A stretch of DNA of 64,000 nt from Lichtheimia corymbifera B2541 (Eukaryota > Mucoromycota > Mucoromycetes > Mucorales > Lichtheimiaceae): assembly GCA_000697475.1 (NCBI GenBank), contig JNEU01001157.1, positions 1 through 64,000 on the forward strand, written 5' to 3'. The first letter of the stretch is position 1; every line of letters starts with the position of its first letter. The notes below the pieces were generated by a model. The model was not told the origin of the DNA. It searched no databases and worked only from the letters and a program-made list of their open reading frames with translations. The translations under genes were made by a program, and so were the position numbers. Positions 44,893 through 57,587 of this stretch are shown here, one piece after another.

Positions 44893-46074
44893 GATTTCAA
44901 ATGTACAAGGATAAAAAAGTAGAAAGAGCGAGAACAGAAGAAAAAAGTGTGGATGTGGTATAAGTCAAGGGGGAATCGCAACTCGTGTATCAGGCATATT
45001 ATAAGGAGAGGTGGCTGCAGCTTGCACACCACAACCGGTCTAAGCGATCCTCATGCAAAAATAACGTTATCCAACGTATGGTGGGCTTAAGGGGTTAGTT
45101 GCCGTTGCCCATTTTTTCTTCTGAGGTTTTCAGGAGATGACATCCCGCTATGCGGCTGAGCTACAACGATGTTCCATGGTTATCCATATCGCGGTAATAG
45201 CATTGTTGGGGTGAAACACAAAGAACACTCGGCTTAGATATCTATTACAATGATGCTGTACGCCCCATTGTCATTCTAAGAAAAAGAGTCGGAATTGCAT
45301 GTGGATGAGATTACACAGCAGCAAGCTGCCAGTACACCACTCCTGGCCCGCCACCTTGGAAACGCTAACTTTTAAAAAGGAGTCAAGATCCCCGCATAAT
45401 CATGTTGTCCCTCGGTAAATGAACACCCTTTTTGCACCCACGGGTTTCATTATTGCTTCCACCATTACATGTAATATCGTTATAAATTGAAAAGTGAGGT
45501 TCGATACATGTTCTGTTTACTGTCCAAATTTCTCGGGATTTGTGTTACGTGATGTGAGTGTGGTCCTTTCCCCCCTTTTTTTCACCCTCTCCTTCGATTA
45601 GCGCCAAGCATATCGCTGCAACTGACGTGCGCCATTGTTTAGATTCCACACTGACGTGAATATGTTATCATGTCTCGTTGCAGATCACGTTGGATATAAG
45701 GTTGTTGTTGTTGTTGGTTATCAACAAACACGACGATAAACATTTCCGCATCCTCCATTTGAGATTTTCCCATGGACAGTAATAGCGGGTACATTTGACA
45801 CAAGCGCATCTCTGTAATACTCCAGAAATAGGGTGCACTTATCACAACTCAATCTAGGTCATGTGCTCCCCACACTAGATCTGGTGTAACTGCTTACCCC
45901 ACTATTTGTCTACGAGATTATGTAATTGTTGATTGATGTTGTTTTATTTTGTTGGTATGTACAAGGTAATTCAAACGTATTATATATAGGACAAAGTATA
46001 TATGGCAAGTGAAGAATTATGGATAAAAGAAGGAAGAGAAGCAGGGGATAGGGGTTATAGTAGTGGTAGTGACA
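44893..46074. other. Intergenic, 1.2 kb
   Basis: It lies upstream of the esterase (minus) and downstream of the lactate permease (minus). It has a GTT repeat near 45700 and ordinary AT-rich sequence. No gene or RNA recognised. Confidence 0.55.
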
Positions 46075-48371
46075 TTAAATATCATCATCGCCAGGTGGGA
46101 TGATGCCTGGGATGACGTACTGCTCGAAGCAAGTAAGCGCACCAACAAGGCAGACAAACAGGATGGAGTGGATAATGGTACGACGTAAGACAACGCCTTC
46201 CTTGCCTCGCATGCCAATGGTCGATACACCAGTGCTGAGTGTTTGTGGTGAGATGAGCTTGGCTGTTACTGCACCAGCGGTATTGGTTGCTGCCATCAAT
46301 ATTTTCGACAAGCCAATTTCACGAGCAGCAACAACTTGCAAGTTGCCAAACAGCGAATTAGCCGATGTATCACTGCCTGTGAGGAAACAACCAATCCACC
46401 CAATCCATGCTGATAAGAAGGGGAAAGCACGACCCACTTGGGAAAGAGTGAGACCCACGGTATAGACAATGCCCGAGTAATTGTAGAGATATGCAAACGC
46501 CATAATCAAGGACACCGTCAAATCGGCGAAAAAGAGCTGCTTGACCGTATCAATAAGGGCATACCAGATAATCCATGGTGAGGAGCCGTTGATCAATACA
46601 ATCACATCAAATAAAAGACCAGCAATAAGAATGGCGGTACCAGTGGCCAATGGTTGGAAATCCCAAATGGCATCATAGGGCTTGCTGTATAAGGTCAACC
46701 ATACACGATCATGCAAATGAGGAAATTGGACGCTTTGTTCTCCATATTGTGAAATGTCCGCAAAGGTCCAAATAATGACAAGGATCACAATCAATATCCA
46801 TGGACTCCATGCCAACATGGTCTCGTAAAGCGTTGGCTTGACAACGGCGGTAGATACGGGTTTGCTGGGGACTTCAACACCCATCTCCTCATCCATGTCA
46901 CGGTTGGGATCACGCATATCATCATGGTCGTTTGGCATATTGATGTTGGATTGTGCTGTGCTTGAGGTATCATCTTGTGCAGGTTTACGCCAGAATTGCA
47001 GAGTCGATAGCAAGGATCGCTTAGGTGCTTGTTCAGTGCGACTGATGGTGGTAACAACAATGTCATTAGCTTCCGTTTTCTTCCAGAATTGGGCACGATC
47101 CAAAAGGGTCTTTTTAGGTGGAGTGGTTGTTGTTGCTTGTTCATTGTCAGTTGTAGCAGCAGCAGCAGCAGTGCCAGCAGGAGTAGCGTCGGGATCAGCA
47201 ACCATCATAGCTCGATATTCTTCACGGAAAGGTGGTTTCCAGAATCGGACAAAGACGATAATAGTCAACATGGATACGAGACCTGAAAGCAAGTCTGGCA
47301 ACTCGGGGCCGACCAAATTGGCAAAGATGCCCTGGATAACAGAAAATGATAGACCAGCTACCAATGTGAGTGGCCAGCATTCAAGGAAACCAGCACGTGG
47401 ACCAGCATAAAGAACCATGGCATAGGTTGGCAGGAACAGACTGAACAAAGGCAATTGTCGACCCAGCATGGCAGAGATCTTCATGGGATCAATTTCGGTC
47501 AAGCTTCCAAGAGTGGTAATGGGGATACCCAATGCACCAAATGCCACAGGGATCGTGTCAAACAAGAGCGTAAAAGTCAATGCATCCAATGGCTTATATC
47601 TAACAGAGGTGCATGAAATGAGACACGAGTACGATGATTGGAGGAAAATGCAGGAAGAGAAAATTACCCCAATGAGACGAGTAACGCAGAACAAATAGCT
47701 CCAGGAGTACCAAAGCCAGCAACACCTAAATCCAGGACATCGGGTCAACCCAAAGTTTCGTCCCGCTTGTGCAACATGCATTGAGAAGAACTTACCTTCC
47801 AGCACAGCTGAGAAGCTATACGCAATAAGAATTAAAAACACACGCTTATCGGCAGGGGGATTTGTGAGCATCCATCGTCGGAAAAGCTTAAAGATGCCTG
47901 ATCGCACAGCGATATTATAGATCCACCTATCATGAAATAGGTTAGATTTACACAATCCTAGATATGTACAGCAATAAAAAGTTCTTACATGGCGTTCACG
48001 ACAATCCACATAATAGGCCAATTTGCAAACACGATGCCATTGGCTATAGCAGAGAATGCTTGTTGTGCAGGCATATGCCATCCAAAGATTGCAATCAATA
48101 TACTAAAAGAGGGCAAAATCACTGTGTATGAGAAAAAAGGGGTACCATATGCATGTTGACAGCGTGGGACATACCATACAACCAAAGATAAAAATGAAGC
48201 ATAATGAGCAGGCATTCGTAAAACACCCAAAAGAATCAGCACTAGGATCAGTGGAATCAACCCAACAAAGAATGATCCAACAAGGCTACCACCAATAGGT
48301 GCGAGAGGCTGTACAAAATAGTTGTCGTACGCTTCCGATGGAGCCGTAGGGATGTTCACCATGTTGGCCAT
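46075..48371 (-). CDS. L-lactate permease (LctP/LldP family)
   Basis: Five exons, read from the right: 48175-48371, 47989-48102, 47796-47926, 47668-47725 and 46075-47599, giving 674 residues with about 12 or more hydrophobic segments. Family signatures are EGVAGFGTPGAI across introns, FDTIPVAFGALGIPI and TGSDTSANSLFGNLQ near the C terminus. LctP proteins move lactate or glycolate with protons across the plasma membrane and are mainly bacterial. The last exon encodes an extra hydrophilic loop of about 160 residues, with two similar segments ending QFWKK and QFWRK (KTLLDRAQFWKK and RSLLSTLQFWRK). It lies between the middle and later helices and is a likely cytosolic regulatory loop. Four introns at normal splice sites argue against bacterial contamination. 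Confidence 0.93.
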
Positions 48372-49046
48372 ATGTGCTCTATGTAAATTGTCGTTGGGGA
48401 AGAGATAAGAAATTGGAATTGGGATTGGTACCTTTCTTTTATATATTGCCCACTCTACCCCGCATCTTTCCACGTTACATACTACTACATAGCTCGGCCC
48501 TTGACCGAGTTACCCCACGTACGAACTATCGCATAATCCCGGCGACGCTTTTGTTTCCGACTTTTCCCTTTTTGTCGCTGGTAGTGTCACATCAATCATT
48601 TCCTTGTGGGAATCCCAAAAAACTCAATGCAGCTTTGTTTCACCAAAATCAGTTTGGCGGGCGATGCCCAATTACGTTCATCAAATCAATAACCAGCCTC
48701 CTTGTCTGTTCACACGCACACTGCGAAGATCTCAGAGCCCAGTGCAAAGTTTATGTCATCATCCACCTGTCACTTGTTATCACACAATCGAAATAACCTG
48801 ATGTTCTTTGTTATCGTATATATATATTACACAAAGGGGAACCCAATAAGGAAAGGGGATTTTTGGATTGCTGATTGTCCTTCAATTTGGATAAACAGAA
48901 GAACCAGCTCGTTTCCCCTACCCCACCAAGCAAAAAGTAAAAGTTATAATTACACTAAGATGAAAGCAAGATGGTGAAACAGAAAAATGACAAGGAAAAA
49001 AATAGTGTGATGGTACGACGACTAATCTACTAGGTAAAAACATGGT
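48372..49046. other. Upstream region of the lactate permease
   Basis: The region contains the permease promoter and the 3' flank of the sugar transporter. Plus-strand C/T-rich stretches occur at 48540-48610 and TA runs near 48818. No gene seen. Confidence 0.55.
48438..48446 (-). promoter_or_regulatory. TATA box of the lactate permease gene
   Basis: Read on the minus strand, AATATATAAAAG lies about 70 bases before the ATG at 48371. Spacing fits a start near 48410 and a leader of about 40 bases. Confidence 0.55.
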
Positions 49047-50732
49047 TCACTGCTGCTGCACATGTTCCACCGCTGTAGGTTTACCCAATCCCATGGATGA
49101 CGATGACGCCTCTTCAGCATCGTGTTTGGTGTCCTTAGCATACCAAACCCATTTAGATCCCCAGAGACCGTATACGAACTCCATGACGAATCCGACCAGC
49201 GGCAACACAAACGAAATATGGATGCTACGGTTATCCTTTAGCAAGGCCATCAATGTGGGGAACAAGGCACCACCAGCAACACCCATGACCACTAGAATAC
49301 ATCTTGTTAGTATTAGGGAGAAAGGAATTGCCAAGCTGCGACTTACATAGAGGTGCACCATATTTATAATTACGTCCAAGATCTTTGGTGGCCAATGCAA
49401 AGTTGGTGGGGAACATGATGCTTTCAAAAAATAGAATGATCATAAGGGTATAAGTGGTATCGGGTGTGTTGATAGTAACGGTGCAAATGGTGGTAATGAT
49501 TGCAGCAACGGCATAAGCTGCTAGCAAATGCTCAGCCTTGAACCATCGCATAAGTGCTGCACCAATAAAGCGACCGATAGTAAAGCACATTTGTCCTAAC
49601 GCCAATAGCACAGCTGCAAAAGAATTGGATTTGCCGCCAACGATAGTTGCATAATAGATAAACATGGATGCAATTCCCACTTGGTTGCCAGTGTACACGA
49701 ATTGAGTGATCGCACCAAGCCATAAGTGTGGAGATGCCAACGATGCACGCTTGACTTCCTCACCGGTCGCATTGGCTTCAGCCTCCATTTGAGCTTCTTC
49801 ATCGAATTCAGGGATATGTGCAAAGCAGAAAATGATAGCAATCACAAAAACAGCTGCCGAACACAAATAGAGGTAAGCCCATCATCATCCATGAGTATTA
49901 TCAAGTAGGTATATATAGCTTACCACATCCAACACCAACATACGTCCATTTGACATTGTCAAGGTTTCCAGTTTCAGTTTCATTACCACCAAAGAATGCA
50001 TAAGATGCAACCACAGGTGAGATGGTAGTGCCAAGGCCGTTGAAAGCTTGAGAAATAGTGATACGGAGCGGTGCCCATCTTCGTGATCCGATGATAGTGA
50101 TATAGCTATTAGCACCTGTAACGTAGTAATAAAGAAAATGAGCATCATCTTATTATAGCAAACATGCATACTTACAATTTTCGAGCATGGCAAGACCAGA
50201 AGCAATCGTAAAGAGTGATCCCACAAACCCACCATAAACACGGTTTGTGGCCGAAGGGTAGAAGCATAAAGCGCCCAAAACGTATAACAAGAGACCCAAT
50301 ATGATCGTTTTCTTATAACCGATTCGCCGTAAGATCAATCCAGCACTATGGAACTCAAATCAATACAGTGATGTACATATGTCAGATCATGCTTACATTG
50401 GACTGATGACAAAATAAGCACCAAAATAGGCGACCTGCATGTACGTGGTTTGTGTGGTGCCTTTAATAAGAATAAATGCGGGAGATCAGCCTCCTTAAAA
50501 GCGGTGCTTTCCGTATATTGCAACACTTACTGATACCAAGGACATCTTGAAAGTGCTTGTTAAGCGTATCGAGGAGGCCGTAACTGAAACCCCATAGGAA
50601 GAAAAGTGTGGTGACCAATGCGCCAGGAATGAAGTAGCTTTCAGATGGGCCTTCACTATTATTATCGTCGGCAGTCTTTGGAGGCACAATACGCGCGAGC
50701 ACCTTGTTCTCCCATGTATCTTTGATGCCCAT
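49047..50732 (-). CDS. Major-facilitator sugar/H+ symporter (FucP family)
   Basis: Six exons, read from the right: 50531-50732, 50397-50460, 50176-50345, 49924-50115, 49347-49853 and 49047-49291, giving 459 residues and about 12 membrane helices. FucP-type features are LFFLWGFSYGLLDTLNKHFQ in helix 1, ISTTQTTYMQVAYFGAYF in the next segment, GLILRRIGYKKTII in the loop between helices 2 and 3, and ANSYITIIGSRRWAPLRITISQAFNG in helix 4. These proteins import L-fucose, glucose or galactose with protons; the sugar is not certain here. It stands head to tail with the lactate permease, 675 bases apart, so each has its own promoter. The C-terminal tail is hydrophilic (EEASSSSMG). Confidence 0.9.
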
Positions 50733-51875
50733 TTTGGAGTGAAAGAGAAAGAAAAGTGTGTGATGTCCTTGGCAGGAGGTTGTGGTAAAAGTAATTTATA
50801 TTCGATGCACAACAGCTCTGCATGTACGATCTGTCATCCTACAACAGTAAAGGCTTGAACACATGACATGAGTCGCCCGCCGCTCCTTCCTTTCCCCACA
50901 CTCACGCTTTTTCGTATGATTTCTTTTCCCATGGACATGTCACATACACATTTGACAGTTGCTGTTTGTTGCCTATATTCCCACCAAAGACATACAAGTC
51001 GATCCTTTACTCGCACATGCAATAATGTCCCATCTCACCTTAAGGTCACTGGATACAACTTTTTATTTGCGATGCATGTTTGTGAAAAGTACTTGAAAGT
51101 GGTCGTCGGGGAATTTCAAGCTTTTGCTCCGTCATTTGTGGGCAATGTGAGAAGTAAAAGAAAAGCAATGCAAGGAAGGAGCCTTACCGTTACTGGCTGA
51201 ATGTGCTACACCATAACACAGATAAGGAGACATGTAAATGCAAGGTGGATGTATGTGTGTGTTTGTACCGAAAACGATGCAGGAGAATAATATGAATGCG
51301 GCGATTGTTTGTTGTTGATGATTGCTGCATAAGATCGTTGTTGTTGCGTTTTACTCCTCCACCCTCACAAAGCAGCTTGTTCTGTGTGGCACTATAATGA
51401 GGCTGAATGTGTTCATTGTATTCATGATTCCCATGCATGTCTCTTTATCAAGGATATCGTGGTATATGGCGGAATGAATGGAGGATAGTAATAATAATAT
51501 CTTTTGGACTCTCACGCTTGTTTCCCGGAGCTGAATAATTACAGTACCGTCTTACCAAAGAGATGCATATGATGACTGACGTATGTCTTGGATGGATGGT
51601 GGTTGTACCCCTGAGGCAAATTATGTACCACCGCCACCAGCATTACCATGCAAAAATCATCTCAGGGTCCATTACATTGTCTCAGCAGATGCAACTCTCT
51701 TTATATGTAACATGTTGAATAGCATGCATTGAATCATCAGGTCGATCCTACCCAGCAACCGAAATAACCAATTTGGGCATCTGTGATTTTCTGGGTCATT
51801 GTCCTTCTTCACTACAAGCACAACCCTCCTTCTCTTTGATATACAAACACACACACACACACACACACACTCCCA
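50733..51875. other. Divergent intergenic region with CA microsatellite
   Basis: About 1.1 kb between the starts of the transporter (minus) and the RhoGAP (plus). A CA run at 51847-51870 lies immediately before the RhoGAP ATG, in its leader or core promoter. Nothing else recognised. Confidence 0.6.
51847..51870. repeat. CA microsatellite just upstream of the RhoGAP ATG
   Basis: Twelve CA units end five bases before the start codon. Length changes here would alter leader length or core promoter spacing. Confidence 0.9.
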
Positions 51876-53623
51876 ATGTCAAGGCCTCTATCATTATCCC
51901 AGCAGAGCCCTGAATTCAAAGGCATTTCCGCCTTCAACATCATTTACGAGGCTGGTAAGATGTCTCTCCCATCTCCTGTTTTCCCAATGTCTTGGCATTG
52001 CACCCCTCTCATTCTTATTTCATATATAAAGGCCTCGATAGCGATAGTCGTCCAATTCTTGTTTTGAACGCTTGCAATTTGCCCGATCCAAACTCAATCG
52101 ACTATGACCTTATCTTAGCGTAAGTTCGCCGTGCACAGACAATATGCATAAAGCACTGTAGCACACACACATATATATAACACACATGAGCTCACGCGCC
52201 TCTATCTCCTACTCTGTAGTTTCATTTTGACACGCCTGTAAGTTTATATATTATACCTCCGAATCGACTATGAAGCTCACAATAGGTAACTAGGGACGAG
52301 TTTGTGGAAAACGATTATGTCTTGGTCTTTTTTTCTTCGCCTGCAAAGTATCGTCCTCCATGGATGTGGCTCTTGCGTGCCTATCGAGCGCTGGATCGCA
52401 AGTAAGTGGATAGAGAAAACAGAGCATGGATCTGAAAAGAGTCGCTGACATGGACATCATCAAGATACAAAAAGAATCTCAAGGCCTTATACGTCGTACA
52501 CTTGACACGCACATATCGTATAATATTTGACCTCGCCAATCGCATCACTAGGTAAAATGGCAATATGAAATGAAACATATTATAGAGAGACTAATGATTG
52601 CTGTAGTCCAAAGTTTGCTCGCAAGTTGCATTATCTTTCATCCCTGCAAGAACTATTTGGTGCAGTGCGTTTGTCATCCAAGTTTATCCCAAAGCAGGTC
52701 ATCGACTATGACACCAACCTACCACCTATTGCACCTTCTGCTGGATGGGGATCTTCACAAAAACTAGGTGTGATCGATCCTGTGCATAGACCTTTACCCT
52801 CCAAGGCTTTTGGTTTGACGCCTGAACATCTTGCACAGCTGGATAATGCTGGTGATACCGAGAAGGATACCTATGTACCAAGTATTGTGCGTCAAATTGT
52901 GGACCATTTGGAGGCACGAGGTAAGAAAATATTGCAATGTCCTACTTTCAAGTATTGACATTCTTGATAGGAATGGATAAGGAAGGCTTGTTCCGAAAAT
53001 CACCAGCCAGTGAAGAGTTGTCACGTGTCAAGAAAGCACTCAACCGAGGTACATTTACCGTTGTTGTATATACTGGATAGCGTGCTCATCGCTTATCAAT
53101 CTAGGTGAAAAGGTGGATCTTACACAACATGACATCAACGTGGCTGCTTCATTGCTCAAGGTGTTCCTCAAGGAGCTCCCCGACCCTCTTATCCCATCAC
53201 AATTTTGTACGGATCTTGGGAAGCTGCCAGGTAACTTACCCAACAAACGAGGTGAAGCGGCATTATCTTAACCTATGTTTTATCGCAGAGCCTGAAGCAT
53301 GTCCCGATGATGTGCTTAAGCGAGTTAAAGAGGGGCTTCAACAAGAATACAACAACAGGCCTTATCAACGCAATTTGCTGGTTTACCTTGTACGGTTTCT
53401 AGTTCGCGTAGTGCAGCATGCCGACAAGAACCGGATGACAGCACACAATATTGCCGTCGTATTTGCACCCAACCTTATTCATGATGGCACTGATTCGAAT
53501 ATGACACCTGGGACACAGCAAGAAGCTATTGCTAACGCAGCAGTGTATATGAAACGCGTGAACGAGGGAATGGCATTGATCCAGTTGTTGATTGTTCACC
53601 ACGAAAAGGTGTTGCCCGTATAG
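51876..53623 (+). CDS. CRAL-TRIO/BCH-domain RhoGAP (ARHGAP1/8-like)
   Basis: Nine exons: 51876-51954, 52032-52119, 52220-52237, 52294-52401, 52465-52551, 52607-52920, 52971-53048, 53105-53230 and 53289-53623, giving 410 residues. The first part is a lipid- or small-GTPase-binding Sec14-like BCH domain (RPILVLNACNLPD, NLKALYVVHLTRTYRIIFDL). A Pro-containing linker leads to a RhoGAP domain: VPSIVRQIVDHLEARG, arginine-finger segment GLFRKSPAS, KVFLKELPDPLIP and MTAHNIAVVFAPNL. This order matches ARHGAP1/8, which speed GTP hydrolysis by Rho-type GTPases at membranes. Exon 3 is only 18 bases, so the model depends on phase. The arginine finger is present, so the domain should be active. Confidence 0.9.
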
Positions 53624-54056
53624 TAGTAGTAGTGTTTCTTCCCTTTTATCCTGTGTATCTTTATTATCCTTCTCGTTTATATACATTAGTAACTATTCGC
53701 CGTTCAGTAATGATCGAGGATTCTATAGTAGTGGTTGGCCGAGTCATAATAATGCAAAAGTCAAACAAACTTCACCGTTACTACCACCAGAGTGTTGTTG
53801 CTATGGCAATGGAGCAGGAGAAGGAGGGGTCAAAATGCTGATCTTAATTGTGTACATAATGAATTTACTCCTTTATTGATATAAACAATTGCATGGATCG
53901 AGCAAGGTTATTTTCTGTTGGCTTCATTTGAGACTTCTCCCAATGATCTCCTGGAACAGGTGCATTGATCTGAGTTAGATTTAAAGTGTTGTACTATTTT
54001 AGGCACTCGTTGCCGCACCGACCGTGTTTCCTTGTTGCTACCGCCGCTCTTTCATC
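53624..54056. other. Intergenic
   Basis: 3' flank of the RhoGAP and upstream region of the TEX261-like gene. A TAGTAGTAGTAG run directly follows the RhoGAP stop. No gene seen. Confidence 0.55.
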
Positions 54057-55075
54057 ATGGCATTGTCGTTCTTGCATCTTGTGGCATATGGCGCCGTCGT
54101 TTTGGGATTCTGCTTTGTTGTTCTCAGTTTAGGTAATATCAAGTCGCAATGGGAACACTGATCGAATGCTAACCATGGGGTTGTCTTGTAGCATGTGGTC
54201 TATATTACTTGGCTGAATTGGTACGATCGCCCTGTCTACTCGATGCGAATCGATGAGCAATATCTCATAAGGCACTCATGTATAGGTCGAGGAGTATACT
54301 GTATATACGCGTAAGGTGATCAAGACAATGACTGGGGTGAGTATGGCGTTGTACCTGAGCGAGAGATATACATCCTTCCAACACACGAGATACCTATCAT
54401 AGACCGTCATTGCGATACATGTACTCTTATGGATTGTGGATCGATTACCGTTCTTGCTTTTGGCTTTTTCAATCTTTTGTCACGGCGTGTATACCATGAA
54501 TCTCAAGACATTTCCATTTATCAGTTTGACGAGTCTACCCTTCATTGCTAGCTGTGGTAAGTATGAGTTAGGAGGAGGATGGATTACAAAGATGGGAGGG
54601 TATTCATTGTTTGATAAATGATAGTGCTTGTGTTTGTCGATCACTTTTTATGGTTTCAGTACTTTACAACACATTACCGACCCTTTATGGATATCGCTGC
54701 CTTCTTTGGAATCTGCGTCTGGCTTATCCCATTCACATATTTCATCAGTCTCAGTGCCAATGACAATGCATTGCCAATGACAGGTAAACGGATGACAATG
54801 GATATGGCGAAAGGATGATGGGTTTAACGTGGTATATATTAGAAAATGTGGTGGATGACATCCCCTCTCATCAAAAGAAAGGTCTTTTCCGGTCTGCAGT
54901 CGGTTTCTTTGAGCGCAAAAGTGATACATTACCATCCGATGGTGTTGTCCCTCCGGTCGTCGATACACCTGTCACCTCTACCACTGCCCCTAATCCAGCC
55001 ACTTGGTCTACCACAGCTTATACATCCTTAGCATCATCATCTTCATCCTCAATTCAGCATCGAAAAGCCGCATAA
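54057..55075 (+). CDS. TEX261/Svp26 family ER-Golgi membrane protein
   Basis: Six exons: 54057-54132, 54192-54220, 54286-54336, 54403-54556, 54625-54783 and 54843-55075, giving 233 residues. Four hydrophobic segments are visible, with the family signature ACGLYYLAELVEEYT near 26-40, followed by TRKVIKTM and HFLWFQYFTTHY. The C-terminal tail is hydrophilic and Ser/Thr-rich. Svp26 in yeast is a COPII cargo adaptor that recruits some mannosyltransferases for export from the ER. The early exons are short (29 and 51 bases), but all junctions keep phase. Start M A L S F is the first ATG after a pyrimidine-rich leader. Confidence 0.9.
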
Positions 55076-55275
55076 ATTTTCTCATGTCGTTATGTGTATT
55101 CGGAATCAAATTACAAAGAAAAAAGTTTGAGCATGTGTGGGTGTATATAGGATGAAGGGTGGTGGTGGTTGCATGAACAATATGAAAGAGTGATGTCAAT
55201 GTTTGCATGAATGGTGGGTGGGTGGGATGATGGATGGGCGTTGAGATACATGGATACATTTTGTTCCTATTATAT

Positions 55276-57085
55276 TCATACAGCAGCTTCAAGCTTTATC
55301 TTTTTGAGTCTTTGGTTTTCAGCATCGCTTGGATCGGGTCGTTTTTGATGAGAAGACGCTGTCATTGGATGACTATTGGCTAGTGGAGAGGGTCGATAAT
55401 CACCTGTAGTAGGCATTCGTGCTGATGACATGACTTGTTGACCACCTGATGATGACGATGATGCAGCAGGCCAATGAAAGGCACTGGACGTAGTAGGTGT
55501 TGCTGAAAAATTGAGCGGGCTGGGCAGTTCGTTTTGTTGTAGGAATTCTGGATAGATCGAAAATGGTGATGGCAAATTCTGGGCAAATTGAGACGGTAGT
55601 GCAGATGTTGGAGAAGACGCTCCTTTTCCTTGTCTCATATGCGGTGTTGCTGCTTGCGCTGCTGTCATACCATTATTCGTGGCTGCTGTGGTGCTACCAT
55701 GATTTGAAGCAGTTGATGATGTAGATGAATCCTCGTTTGGTATTTGAACACGAAGATTAGGTGGTTTCTTATCATTTACAAGAGGTGACGATCGGACTTG
55801 AGATGAAGGTGCAACAAATCCCGCAGTAGCTGGTGGTGCTGGTGCTGAAGGTGGCGGTGGTGTTTGCTGTTGTTGTGATGGTTGTTGTATTGCTGCATGT
55901 TCTACTGATGTTGTCCTCATTGCATTATTAAGCGGTGCAGGTTGTGGAGATAATGAAGGGCGGGGATGATGATTTGTTGACGCTACAGTTGGCTGTTGTG
56001 GATGTGGTGGAGCTTGTTGTTGATGCATCATCATGGGTGAATGCTGTGGATGTGGAGGCTGTTGAGCATACAATGATGCCGGTTGTGACCTTGAAGCGAG
56101 ATACGTGTTAACATGAGGCTGCGGCTGATGATGTTGTGCCATAGATGTGGATTGAACAGCCTAAAGGAAGCATGAGGCCGCGTGAGGATCATCGCTGAAA
56201 ATGAAATACCGCTATAACAAACTTACAGAAGGGATCATGCCGTGGCTGGTGTATGGTGAACCATTGCTGGTTGGATACACAAATGGTGATGATGCTGAGC
56301 TGTTCACATGGCCCATCGCGTATGCACCATAACTCTGGGCCTGAGGATGTTGTTCTCTCGCTTGTTGTTGGTATGCATGATGCTGCTGTTGCTGTTGTTG
56401 AGGATGTGGTGGTGGTTGTGCCATCATGGAGGGTTGCCGTTGTCCCACAGGAGGAGCATTTGACATGATCATTGGTGACATTGGTTGCTGCTGTGGTGGT
56501 TGCGACACATATTCGGTATCGTCGGCTTCATCTTGGTCAGAAGGATCCGCGTCTTTGGTATGATCATTGCTTGCATCCATAAACTATTAAAGTGGGGATG
56601 ACAGGGGCAAAAGGATTAAACCCGTGCTACTGATAAGTCTTCCATCATCTTATAAACGCATACTCAAACACTTACATCCGAGTTGTTTTTACTCTCATGA
56701 GGCTCTTGATACTATTGGTTGTTCGGCTTAGTATAACCGTTGACGAGTCGCCATCTTGCATATCTCGTGCGTCTTACCTCCGTGTAGCGAAGCAACACCT
56801 TATCCATATCCTTACTCGCGTACTGCACGAGCTTGTTATTGGAGTTGTTAAATATGATCAAGCCAATATCGCAGTTGCATAACACGCTGAGCTCATATGC
56901 CTTCTTCATTAAACCATACTTGCGCTTGAGAAAAGTGACCTATGTTGCTTGTTTAGCTTTATCTTGTTGCAAACTTGACCGGCGTGGGGGGGGGTTGTTC
57001 AAAGACCACAATATAAAGCACACACACACACCTGTCGGTTTCGGTCGTCTTGGATGGGTTGAATTTTAATTTTTTTGCGACCCAT
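55276..57085 (-). CDS. MADS-box transcription factor, MEF2/Rlm1 type
   Basis: Five exons, read from the right: 57032-57085, 56778-56939, 56676-56711, 56227-56583 and 55276-56160, giving 497 residues. Residues 1-60 form the MADS domain, beginning [21 protein letters not shown], with [17 protein letters not shown] as the DNA-contacting helix and DIGLIIFN as the dimer strand. The MEF2-like extension includes [21 protein letters not shown] and YQEPHESK. The rest is Gln/Pro/Ser/His-rich and ends in a basic motif ([11 protein letters not shown]). It would bind CTA(A/T)4TAG-like sites. In yeast, Rlm1 is switched on by the cell-wall-integrity MAP kinase; that link is inference. The introns fall inside the MADS region, as in other fungal MEF2 genes. 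Confidence 0.93.
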
Positions 57086-57587
57086 TGATTATATAACAGA
57101 AGAAGAGGTTGATATGGTACTGATATACAAAAAAGAAGCAACCAATGAGCTCGTGGTTGACAAACAAGAGAGGGAAAAAAGAAAGAAAGAAAGAGACAAA
57201 TGCACGACGTGGGTGACTTTGTATATGTGTGATTCTATGCATCCATGTGTGTATATAATGCACAGCGTTTATGTGTGTCATGATGTTGTCCCTTCTTTTG
57301 TCGCATCCTTTCCACTGTAATAAAGAAAACGATCATTTTACCTTTTTGTTCGGTTTTGCTTAAAGAAAGAATGAGCGAGAGATCACAGTTGCTAAAATTA
57401 TTGTCAACAGCGAGGATGGAGAGAGAGAGAAAAGGGTCGTTCTGAGCATAAGGCATATAAATAGCAAGTCAAGCCGCTGATGGTCTATTTTTAGCAGTAA
57501 CCTTGACCCCTTTAATTCTTTCTTTTGACTGGCTCATTATGCACCACACACACATGCACTGTTTGCTGTTTCTGTCCCTACATCCTT
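57086..57587. other. Intergenic
   Basis: It lies between the MADS-box gene start and the rRNA methyltransferase gene end, both on the minus strand. An A/G-rich stretch at about 57160-57200 and GA repeats near 57418 are the only notable features. No gene seen. Confidence 0.55.
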
